In this document: piece by piece, positions 1 to 11,244 of the stretch
Layout of the letters: each line of letters opens with the position of its first letter
Numbering within the stretch: position 1 is the stretch's first letter
DNA from: Chrysomallon squamiferum
Taxonomy: Eukaryota; Mollusca; Gastropoda; Neomphalida; Peltospiridae
Direction of reading: 5' to 3'
Assembly: GCA_012295275.1 (NCBI GenBank)
Contig: CM022671.1
Location: forward strand, 23,082,322 to 23,146,321
DNA: 64,000 nucleotides
Notes under the pieces: model-generated
What the model was told of the DNA's origin: nothing
Seen by the model: only the letters and a program-made list of their open reading frames with translations
Databases searched by the model: none
Program-made: the position numbers and the translations under genes

Positions 1-126
1 TAATAATAATAATAATAATTTAAATTAAAAAAAAATATATAAAAACCTGCTGTAATTATTGATAAATTAAAAAGTAGATAAGAAAATAAAACTTTTAGAA
101 AACAATGAACAACACTTTTCACTTAC

Positions 127-298
127 CTTGCCCTATACGTAATCCGAATATTCCGTCTGCGTTGATATTTGCATAGTCTGAACGAAAAAAATCAGCCGCT
201 TTTTCTACCCCTCTCAAAAGTTTGTTAACAAGTTCCACTTTGCCCTGGGGTACCGATGTGACACACCCAATTAACAGCAGGATCAGCAGGCCAGCCAT
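127..298 (-). CDS. First exon of a secreted protein gene (5' partial, runs off left edge)
   Basis: Read on the minus strand, an ATG at 298 opens a 57-codon exon that ends at 127 in front of a good donor (GTAAGT), leaving phase 1. The first 17 or so residues (MAGLLILLLIGCVTSVPQ) form a classic signal peptide, with a Leu/Ile-rich core and small residues before a likely cleavage site after TS or VP. The mature start is amphipathic and contains KVELVNKLL, AADFFRSDY and NADGIFGLRIG, so the product is probably exported. The rest of the gene lies beyond position 1. I do not recognise the family. A TATA-like stretch and a CRE palindrome lie just upstream at 434-452. The signal peptide together with the consensus donor makes this better than chance, but a single exon cannot give a function. 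Confidence 0.65.
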
Positions 299-433
299 GT
301 CTTTATCTAGCGACGACTGTTCTTTACTAACAGGACGCCGAGTGTGTGAACGAAGCAGATGTCGTCAATCCTATCACACTGCGAGGCCAATAGCCCCACC
401 TCTCGATACTCGATAGAGAGAGAAAAATCGCAA

Positions 434-453
434 TGACGTCACAGTATATAATA
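434..453 (-). promoter_or_regulatory. Candidate core promoter: CRE palindrome next to TATA-like box
   Basis: A perfect TGACGTCA palindrome (434-441) sits directly beside a TATATA-type stretch (about 444-453). This is 136-155 bp upstream of the ATG of the minus-strand secreted-protein exon at 298. On that strand the TATA-like element comes first and the CRE lies between it and the expected start site, which is not the usual order. Assignment as promoter is inference from position. Confidence 0.3.
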
Positions 454-1116
454 ACATCCAGTATTAAGTTTGCATCTAGTTGACAGGTTTTCTAAATAAT
501 CATAATAAAATCACAGCCCATACGTGATTTTTAATTATTTTTTTTCAGTATTTATTTTTGGTTGGAGATATTTGCTTTCTGTGATCAGAACATAATGTAA
601 AATAACTGGATTTTTTTTTTTTTTTTTTTTTTGTTGTTATGAAAGGAAAGCAGGACTGAAGTGATTTTAAGAGCAGCTCTTGAGAAAGAGGTAACTGAGC
701 GGGTTTTGTCGAGTAAAGAGGACCATCATGTGATAACCAATTTCTAGCAACCGATGACCACAATCCGCCGTCAGGCACCACGCACTGCTTGATGCATTAA
801 ATTGCTGTTAATGAACAAGTGGTCGATTCTGGTAACATGATAGGAAAATTCCGATCTTATTAAAACCTGTCTTGTAAGAGCGGTGATTCAGTTGGTCTGT
901 AATAATTTTGAGGTATTGCATAACAAACACATACAGACAGACAGACAGACAGACAGACACACACACACACACACACACTGAAAGACACACGAACGTACAG
1001 AAATAGAGAGCGACAGTGAAATAGAAAGAGAAAGAGAGAGAGTAAGTTTTCCAAATCTTTATAATGAATAAGCAAAAATAAAACACTGCATATATAAGGG
1101 TTACAGTCTAACAAAG

Positions 1117-1148
<32 letters not shown>

Positions 1149-1400
1149 TTGCCTTGAATTTATTATTACCATTTCACTGCCGTAAAAATATACTGATTCT
1201 TATTTTAATAACTGTCACTGTTTAAAGTCTGCTTGACAAAAGCGTGAAAATAATGCATCACAAAGATTGATTCATTCATAATACGAACGGTTTTTAAGTA
1301 CCATTCAGTTACATCATGCTTTTCAGCAAACAGTCACGTGGCACGTGCTAAACGTTAATAAGTTTAAACACACTAATTGTTTATTATAAGTGAAAGTTAA

Positions 1401-1452
1401 TTCAGTACAAGAAAAAAAAGAAAAAGATTATACATGATTGAAATATTGTTGA

Positions 1453-1488
<36 letters not shown>

Positions 1489-1897
1489 TTTGGAACAGAT
1501 AACGTTGTTATTTCAGTCCATGTTTTTGTACTTTAGATTCATTTCGATATTTACGAGAAACATACACATTTGTTCACGTGGATAGATAGACAGATAGATA
1601 TATAGATAGATACATAGATGGACAGATAGCTCATTTGTCTGTCTGTGTCTAATACATTTAACAAAAATGTGTGTATCAATCGATTACGTGTGTTGGTAAT
1701 TGCGATTATTGTTTAACCATGAACTTTTAAAGGTACATATGTGTCTCTATGAGTCAGTCACGTGTATTATTTTATGATAAAAAGTGAGGTAAGAAATGAA
1801 CGAAATAATCTGGTAGTTTGACATTTCAGAAATAGATATCGCCAATTTTTTAGAAAAAAAAAATTAAATTAATTTTTTTTCTTTTTCCTTTCTTTAT

Positions 1898-1952
<55 letters not shown>

Positions 1953-2712
1953 ACTTACTTAACACTTCTTTAATGGAATAATTAAGAAATTAGGGAAAAA
2001 TTCTTTCTTTTTATGATTTGGAAACTGATATACCACAAATAATTATATCTGTGTGAATGAATATAGTTATAGAAAAATTCGGAAACGTTAACCTACATGT
2101 TGGTTATTATTTGGTTGCCTCGATGTAAAAAATTTATAAATGATAGTTATATGACTTCACAGTTATACAATGCTGTACAGGGAAAGTGCCATTCCTTTTA
2201 ATAACTGAACTCATGAGGTCACGTTTAAATAAAAATACTCCATTTTAATGTAGACCCTGACGGGATATAATCATTTTACTAAACTGAAAAGTAATAAATA
2301 AATAAATAAATAAATAATATGGAACATTATAATGATGATAAATAAACAACGTAGATGAAAAAGATGATTTTTAAGCAATAAAATAAAACTGTTGTGATCG
2401 ATTCATCTTCTCTCCATAACATAAACAACATATATAAATAAATAAAAATAAATGATACATATTTTTATAACTTTTGAAATATAATGACAGATTTTTTAAC
2501 TGAAAGCTGTATTATATATATTTCTTTGTATCTTACTATGTATTCTGTGGTAGGCTTAATTATGATTGTACACAACTATCTGCCTTATGTTTAATTCGGA
2601 TTTAATTCAGTACAAGAAAACAATAAAAAGATTATACATGATTGAAATATTGCTGACATTAGTATAATAAATAGATAAGTAAAAGACAAGAAGCAAAAAT
2701 AAGAAAACAGTA

Positions 2713-2754
<42 letters not shown>

Positions 2755-3403
2755 TTTGGAACAGATAACGTTGTTATTTCAGTCCATGTTTTTTTACTTT
2801 AGATTCATTTCGATATTTACGAGAAACATACACATTTGTTCACGTGGATAGATAGATAGATAGATAGATATATACATAGATAGATGGACAGATAGATAGC
2901 TCATTTGTCTGTCTGTGTCTAATATATTTAACAAAAATGTGTGTATCAATCGATTATACATTGCTGTACAGGGAAAGTGCCATTCCTTTTAATGGCTGAA
3001 CTGATGGGGCCATGTTTAAATAAAAATACTCCATTTTAATGTAGACATTGACGGGATATAATCATTTTACTAAACTGAAAAGTAATAAATAAATAAATAA
3101 ATAAATAAATAAGTAAGTAATATGGAGCATTATAATGATGATAAATAAACAACGTAGATGAAAAAGATGATTTTTAAGCAGTAAAATAAAATTGTTGTGA
3201 TAGTTTCATCTTCTGTCCATAATATAAACAATATATATAAATAAATAAAAATAAATGATAAATATGTTTACAATTTCTTAAATATAATGACAGATTTATT
3301 AGTTGAAAACTGTATTATATTTCTTTGTATCTTACTATGTATTCTGTGGTAGGCTTAATTACGATTATGCACAACTATATGCCTTATGTTTTAATTCGGA
3401 TTT
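1401..3403. repeat. Imperfect tandem duplication, unit of about 0.8 kb (two copies, first with 0.47-kb extra segment)
   Basis: A block at 1401-1686 (starting TTCAGTACAAG, then an ATT run, then a stretch ending TCAATCGATTA) recurs at 2606-2957. A second block at about 2163-2605 (containing CTGTACAGGGAAAGTGCC and an AAAT run) recurs at about 2954-3403. The order is block 1, extra segment (1687-2162), block 2, block 1', block 2'. The window therefore holds two tandem units, and only the first has the extra 0.47 kb. Non-repeat parts are nearly identical while the ATT, GATA and AAAT runs differ in length, as expected for a fairly recent duplication. No coding potential seen. Confidence 0.85.
1886..1950. 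repeat. Poly-T / poly-A palindrome
   Basis: A T-rich tract ending in 21 T (1897-1917) is followed at once by 33 A (1918-1950). The junction is a perfect inverted repeat that could form a long A-T hairpin, or it may mark a repeat insertion or an assembly artefact. Confidence 0.7.
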
Positions 3404-4172
3404 TAAGTTTTACATAAATATTGAACAGAAGCAGCGTCATAATATTCGTGTATTTTTCAGGAAAAGGAGGAAATTACTGGATAAGAATTTCTTCTTTGTT
3501 GTATGTTGTATTTCCGGATCGTGTGAGGTTGTATTCCTGTTACTATTTAAAATGGTGTGATCGTCCTGATCACCCGATCATCATCATGTTGACGTGGAAT
3601 AAATATTTGTTGATATCTAACATTTTAAGAAATACGTAAGATTACATTTTTGTCCTTTTCTTTCCATTAATAGATATAATAAAAAATTAAAGTTTCATAG
3701 ATAAATAATAAAATATTTATTTATTTATTTATTTTTGAATGACTTTGTTTATTTGTTTATTTTATTTTATTTACAGTAAAAAGTAATAATCATGATCATA
3801 GACAGTTTTGAAAAAATAAAATTCTGGTACACTTTAATACTTCTAATAATTAATTATAAGTTAATTATTAAAGATATTGATACAAATGGTATTAGTAATG
3901 TGTAATTGAATTAACAAATTGTTCGAATGTGTAAAAGAAAGCGCCATCAATGAAAGATTTAGTTTTAATTAATGTGAAAGCTGAGCTGAGAGAAATGTTA
4001 CTCTTTAATAACATTTTATATAAATATTTAATACAAGTATAAATTTTAAAAGTTATTGCAGCAATATGTTAACTCGACAGTTATTCAAGCACATATGACG
4101 GGCTGATAGACATTAGTCATTAGTTTCCGTGTTCTGTCAGATTGCTGAAAAGAAAGACATCACATCAGCAGA

Positions 4173-4366
4173 ATGTATAGAGAGGTAGGTTAAGTTACTT
4201 AGCTTTAATTAACATATAATGGATGATATTGTTTTCTCTATTTTCTGTTCTGTTAATATGTTATTTTGAAATTAATAATAATGTTGGAAAATAATAATAA
4301 TAAAATTTAATAATTAAAAGAAAAGATTAAAAAATAAATAAATAAATTGATGTTTTACAGATGCAA

Positions 4367-4421
<55 letters not shown>

Positions 4422-5254
4422 CAGTATTCAAAATATTATTTTCAGTTTAAAAAGCTCATAAAGGCATCAGCTGAAACCCCGAGATCAGTCAGTTCTGGGA
4501 TTCAGTCAAGCACATCATCTACAAGCTTTGCTAACAAACATGAAGAACTGAAGGATAAAACAAGGACATTGCTAAGTCAACAGTGCAGCCAGTCACCAAA
4601 AGATGTCATGATCAGCTACAGCCACGCAGACAGAGATGTTATGTTGAAAATTAAAGGTTTAATTTGAAATTTTCATTACGTTACTATTCTATTGCGAATT
4701 TGTTTGAAAGACTTCTTGTAATTTGAAACATGGTCAGTGTTTCAATATTCCCTTCTGTATGTTTTATTTTCTGACATGAAAGGCTGAAATCTGTTTTAAA
4801 AGCAACCGTTCTTTTTTTCTTTTTTTTTGTAACTTTTATGGGGGCAGCCAGAAATCTTAAATTTACTCTATCTCACACTTCTTTTCATTTATTAATACTA
4901 TTGTTTCTTCTTATTATTATTACATTTGTTTAAAAATGCTGTAAACTATTATTCATTAGGTTATACAAACTAAAATAATAATTGTTTACATAAACCTGGA
5001 TCAGATTATAAAATTAAAACATGTTCTGTTCATTCATACTTTATGTTTCTGTAATGAATTTTCAGAAAAACTAGAAAACAGTGATATTTCTGTTTGGGTT
5101 GATGTCTCATCAATTCGAGTGGGAGCAGATTTTCTCAGCAAGATAGGACAAGCAATAATAGATGCAAAGGTGAGACAGCAACAGTCTGATATGTTGATAT
5201 TTAAATTCAACATATAACTATCTAATATTACTTTTAAATTACATAAAACAAATC

Positions 5255-5305
<51 letters not shown>

Positions 5306-8300
5306 TAGCAGTTCAGACTTTTACTAGTTTTAGTTATTGTAAGTCAAAAAAATTAATATGTCACTAAAATAATATGAATGTTGAGATTAGATGAAAATGT
5401 AATGTTAATGCAAGTAGTCTCCCTTTGAGAATATATTTTTACCGTATCAAATTCATTTCTTTCCCAATGAGATAAACCATAGATATAATCCCATATAACT
5501 GAGACAGTGTCAGCCGTTTTCATACCAAAATACATTATTTCAACTTGCCTCAATGTTTTTATTGTCTTCTCATTTCACATAGCCTTCATGGATACTAAAA
5601 ATTAAACTGAAATTTTGCAGATATTTTTGATTTTTATTATTATTATTATTTTTAATTTAAATATAAAAAAAAATATATTTTTATTTATTAATAAAAAGAT
5701 GTTTGGACACTTCTCTTTCTTACTTTTTTTGTTTTCTTTCAGATTTTAATTTCTGTTTTAAGTAAAACATCAGTGAAATCAAAATTCTGCCGAGATGAAC
5801 TTGCACTGGGCTACATCTCGGATTGTGCCATATTTCCAGTATCACTGGAAACAGAAGAAACACTTTACCCTCTCATGGATACTGGCATGTTTGTATAGTT
5901 TGTGTATTTGTTATGATCCATGTAATTGCTAATAGCAGTCATCATTGTGTATATTTGCTGGGTTGGGTTTCTGTGGGGTTTTTTGTTATGGAATTGATTT
6001 CTTTCTCAATGTTAATATGCTAGAGAAAATGCCATGGACACAATTCTTTCATAGGATTTGTTTGACAGCAAACATTTGATTAATTACAATTTTGGTAAAA
6101 ATTCAGACCTGTTAATGTGTTAAAATTATAATTTCTTTTATTGTGTTATTGTTTAAGAATGCTACAAAACTATTTTAGTATTAAGTTATCATTTCATTTG
6201 ACCTATTGATGATATTTCAACCTTCATTTTAAAGAAAAACAACAACAATAAAAACAACAACAGTGTTTATATGCATTAGTAACAAAACAAAACAAAGCAA
6301 AACTTTATGCCTTGGAAGCTCAGATAAAATCAAATATGACAAATGAAAATTAAGAATATTTCCCTGAAAAACATGATAAAAGATGGGTTTTTTTGTTGCA
6401 GGAAATTACAGCTGGCTAGTTATCCCTGGCTGTTGGTAAATGACCCAGACACTTTAGATGCAGTTTTAGATGAACTGGTAATTAACATCAAAGAAGAACT
6501 TATAAGAAAGGAAGGATTGGTGGATGAGAAAACAAAAAATGATGGTAATAATTTTTATCTTTTAAAAAAAAAAATGTTTTTATTTATTTATTTGTTTATT
6601 GATTATTATTACCAATCTTGATGTATAATTCATAATTAATGAAAAGAGGACATAACTGTAAGAATTATAATCTAAGAAGAAGTTTATGATTCTTGCTTGG
6701 TTGATCACAAGATCAGTACTCCAAACATTTGTTTGGTGTTACTATTCCAGCCTTAACTATGTCTGGTTTATTGAAAGGCTGTGATGTTTGCCATCACATC
6801 TTTGGAACAATGCATTATCAAAATTGTTGCTGGTAATGGACACAGGTAACTTGGAATATTTGCACTGATTTTTCCCTCATGTTGTTAGGAAGCTTATTAC
6901 TGACCTGTCATAATCTCATAGTTATTAATATTTAAAAATACTGAGGTGTAATTTGCATAATTTAAAGTTTCAGTGAAGACAAGACCAAAGTTACAGAGAC
7001 AGAACACAAGACAGAACATAAACAGACATCGGATGAAACAGACAAATGATGATGAAACGTCTATCAAGCCAGAAAAATTCTGGAATGATCACTACACTTC
7101 AAACACCGTAACATGGAAAAAGTAAGTAATTTGAAAAAAATAACACAGCATAAAGTACTATGTATGTTGTATTAGAAAATAGTATGTATATTTTTACATA
7201 TATTGCAATATAAAATGTCACGTTTATTGAAAAATAAATATTATATATATAGTAATATAAAATATTATATATATAGTAATATAAAAATCATATATTGTAT
7301 AAAATATGTATTCTAATATAAAATATAATGTTTGCTTTATTATAAAATATGATTCTCTAATATAAAAATATATATGCAATATAAAATAAATTATCACATA
7401 TATACATAAGTATATAAAATACATATTAATGTTTACATTTTTTAGTATAAAATATGATGTTCACTGTAGTATAGAAAAATATTGCAAAATAAATTGTCCT
7501 GTATTGTTAAAAAATATAATATAAATATCATGTGAAATATAAAATAGAAGTTTAAAATATATATACAGTATAAAATATGCATTGTTTTTAGTATAAATTA
7601 TTGTGTATACTGTAATAAGAATTGGAATATAATATATGTTGCAGTATAAAATATAAGATTTATATATTATTATGATAGTGAAATATGAAAAATGGACAAA
7701 ATGATAATTTTATTCTTTAAAAAAAGAAATTCAGGATTTATTTTTTCTCTGAAAGTTGAATTTTACAGATTGTTACAGCAAGGATTTTTTTTTTCTATCA
7801 AAGGCTGCAGTTTGTGCTTTCTTGACTAAAAGAAAATGCAGCTAAAAGATTCCTTGCTGCTAATCATTAAGAATAGTTTATAGCATTTCTTTAGATTTCT
7901 TCTGTCTCATTATCATTACATCAACACAAACCTACCAAATAAACACAACAATGAAATTTTCTAAATAATTATATATTAATATGTTAGGTTGTTTTATATA
8001 AAACTGTATTCATTAACAATAGTTAAAATATAAATTCAAATACACAAATAGATATTTGCTTCCATTTTTGTTAGTATAAGGTGAACTTTTTTCTGCAGGT
8101 TTGTCAGTGACTTCATGGACTTGTACAAAAAACATTTAGAGAAAACATACACAGCAGCTGACCAGATCTGGTTAATGAGTATTCTACGAAGAGAGATGGA
8201 AGTTGGTGATGATGGAATTCTAGAGAAAGAAAAATTAATAGGTTTACTTTTAATATAAACCATATTCACTCAAAACACACAGACACAGAGAGACATAGAC

Positions 8301-10010
8301 ACAACATAGACATTTGCATCAACAAACATAAATACACATGTAAGACATACACATTCATATTTCATGTAATAAGAAAATTTGACAATATTTATTTATAAGA
8401 ATAAGAAGAGGTTGTCTAGTTTCATAAAACAGTGATAATATTCATTGTGCATTTTTATTTATGTTTTGTTATTTTTTCTTATCAATCATTGAAATAAAGT
8501 TGAATCTGGATTATTTTAGAGTATGAAAATAAAAGGCAATTACTAACTATCCAGTAACCAACAATTGCAGGTTAATTTATAAAGAATGGAATAAAATAAA
8601 TAATAAAGAAGAGATGGTAACTAGTCAATTCATTTCCAGCTAAATAATTTTTAAAGAATGGAAGGGAAATGTTTACTGAATTATGACTGATTTTAGTTTT
8701 TGCTAAAAGTTTTTTTGAAATGGATATTTGTAGATTTTTGCACACTTGGTAATGAAGAATATCCTCTGTGGGTACGAGCACAAGACCAGGCTCTGGAAAG
8801 TCTGTCTATGAAAGGAGTGTTTGATATGAATTCTTCTGTTAGAGTCGAAGCTATTGAGAATTTAGGTAAGTTTAGGAAAGAGTGAAGTACCTAGAAAAAT
8901 TCAAGAATAATCAATGTATATTTGTGTATGTGTGTGTGTCTATATTTATATATTTTACAGCATATGTCAAAGTATGGCTTTGCAATAATAATAATAAATA
9001 ACAAAAGCCACAAGCAGAAATCTAGCAAACTGTGGAAATGTATTCTTCCAAATGCTACCTGTTTTACAGTTACAATTAACCTCAGATGAATTGTTTCAGG
9101 TAAATATCGAAGTCCAGCAGTTATTCAAGCACTGCATGATTTGCTGACTGACCCTGATGCCAATGTCCGAGCTGTTGCTGCTGTGTCGCTAGCCAGGACC
9201 AATGAGGGTGATGACTACACCATTGACTGTATTATGAATGTACTAAATGACATGGACAGACTGGTTCGAGAAGCTGGGTGTCTGGCTCTCGGTCATTTAC
9301 GGGCTAAAGCTGCTGTTAAAAAACTTCTGCAAATGTGGTAAGTCATTTACAAACTTGTTTCAGAGATAGACACAAAATTTCTTTTAAAACGGTTTATTTA
9401 TTGAAGTAAATATTATTTGAGGTGAAATATTTGGTGGTTCTAAGTTTATTGATGTATGGAAATCAAATAGATAATTACATCTTACTTGTAAAGACGAGTT
9501 TAAAACAAGGAAGATAACTTGGTCCACACCTCTGTAATTCTTCCTCTGCATTTGTATACATTTCATATAACTGTACATGTTTATGCTAGTTATATTTATC
9601 AAAAATATATTTGTGCATCCAAAAGAAACTGAACTGAAATTTTAATTTTGTTGCAGATAAAGAATATAGTATAAGAAAAAATATTCATTAACAATTCTGT
9701 AACATTATGATTTCTACATACAAAAACTTTAATTAAATAGTGGAAAACTATTTACCAGTAATAAGTGAATCAAACCAGGTTTGTTTATTTTTGCAATTTA
9801 TGAAAGTGAAGTGATATACTTCAAGTGTCATGTTATGTTGTGATATAAATATTTTTAACACTTTGATTTGTTTTCAGGCGAAACGATGTTATATCTCATG
9901 TGAGAGAAGCAGCTTTTGTTGCCCTGCAGCAGATAGGAGGTCCAGAAGTGGAGAAAGAAATGCATGTCACTAAAGTTTTAGCAGACGAAATCAGACAACT
10001 CACAAAATAA
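4173..10010 (+). CDS. TIR-HEAT protein, copy A (9-10 coding exons)
   Basis: Exons by splice sites and alignment to copies B and C: 4446-4656, 5066-5169, 5743-5888, 6402-6544, 6974-7121, 8099-8241, 8734-8865, 9100-9337, 9878-10010. A possible 12-nt coding start exon (ATG TAT AGA GAG, then GTAGGT) lies at 4173-4184. All junctions keep frame; the product is about 465-469 aa. Order: Ser/Thr-rich tail, TIR domain (DVMISYSHAD, then ISVWVD, then SKFCRDEL with the Glu that is catalytic in NADase TIRs), basic linker, a Trp-rich module (KFWNDHY, DQIWLMSILRREMEV), and about four HEAT repeats (SSVRVEAIENLGK; DANVRAVAAVSLART; RLVREAGCLALGHL; HVREAAFVALQQIGG). Role by family: TIRs are signalling or NAD-cleaving modules and HEAT repeats are protein-binding scaffolds, so an innate-immune or stress role is inferred. 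The N-terminus is uncertain because an AAT microsatellite sits just before exon 1 and no Met-Gly start is seen, unlike B and C. A poly-A signal candidate is at 10888-10893. Confidence 0.85.
4368..4420. repeat. AAT microsatellite abutting first TIR exon of copy A
   Basis: About 17 AAT units lie between a possible acceptor at 4359 and the better acceptor (TTTTCAG) before 4446. If the upstream acceptor were used, the array would be translated as poly-Ile. I treat it as intronic. Confidence 0.8.
7843..7866. repeat. 24-nt interspersed repeat core, copy 1
   Basis: Begins TAAAAGATTCCTTGCTGC and is identical over 24 nt to 53299-53322 at the other end of the window. From memory this resembles the core of a repeat common in mollusc genomes; that needs a repeat-library search. 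Here it sits in intron 5 of TIR-HEAT copy A. Confidence 0.5.
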
Positions 10011-11204
10011 TTTTCACTCTTTGACTTTAATTACATTTATCTAAGTGTATTTTAAGATGAAAAAACGAGAAAAAAACCCCAGCCTCTTGAGGTATATGAA
10101 TCTGTTTATACTAGCTCAAGATGTTACTCATTTCAAAAGTCATGACAGTTTAAAATAGTGCTATGAAATATGATGTATTTTTAAGGTGTAATGAAATGTA
10201 CTTGTTCACAACTCATACTCACCTGGTTCAACTCTATTTTTTTTATTTTTCTAAGCTTACAGCTAAGCTGATATTTGTGGAATTGTGCCTTGTAAAAATT
10301 AGTATCTATATACAATTCAAAGTCTGTTATGATTACATTTCACATTTTTATTTACTGAATTTGATATTGTGCAGTACTGGGTACTAATGCTTTATATTTA
10401 TTCTCAGAGAAAAACTTTTAGAAGTGACAAGAAGTTCTTTTTATAACAGTGTGATTGATGACATAAAAATCTAAAATATTTAATGTTATAGATTTTCCTC
10501 AGAAAATACTTCTCATGGATTACAAAATATTTTTTCCTAGCATGTCATATAAATTTGATTTAATTTTCATATAATAGTGTAATATTTTCTTGACTGCAAT
10601 TTGTAAGACTTATTTTATAATGTATATTTACTCACACATTCAGTTCAGCTCATTATTTCCTTTAAGGGAAAAACAAACCTCAAAATCAGGTTATTTAAAT
10701 TTTTATTGTTTGTCAAATGTTTATTATGACTATCATGTGAAAGTACGAGAGTTTCTTTATCATAAAGTATTTTTATTATTATTATAATTTTATTTCTGTT
10801 TTTCATTTACATGACACTGGGTTTTATTTCCCATAGTATAAATCTATTTTAAATAACAAATTTCTGTGAAGGGTTTAATATACATTTAATAAAGGGATTG
10901 ACATTTTGTATGAAAACATGTTGATACATTTTATGTACTGGATTGCAAAAATTATTTTTATGCGTGTGTTTGTTTACACTATTTTTTTTCATTATATTCA
11001 AATCATTAACAAACTGCAATATTTTATATACATGATTGTATTTGAAATTTTATATACATGACTGTATTTAAAATGTTTTCTTCTGATTATTAATATTCTT
11101 TTGTATTATTGTTGTTGTTGTTTTTTTGTTTTTTTTAATAATGTGTCATCTATTTATGCCATTTAAAATTGCTACATCATACCACTATCTGATGACATGT
11201 GCAC

Positions 11205-11244
<40 letters not shown>

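Noticed and set aside
808-1114. Cys/Val/Ser-rich minus-strand frames
   Set aside because: Derived from GACA/CA/GA simple repeats with no supporting gene structure.
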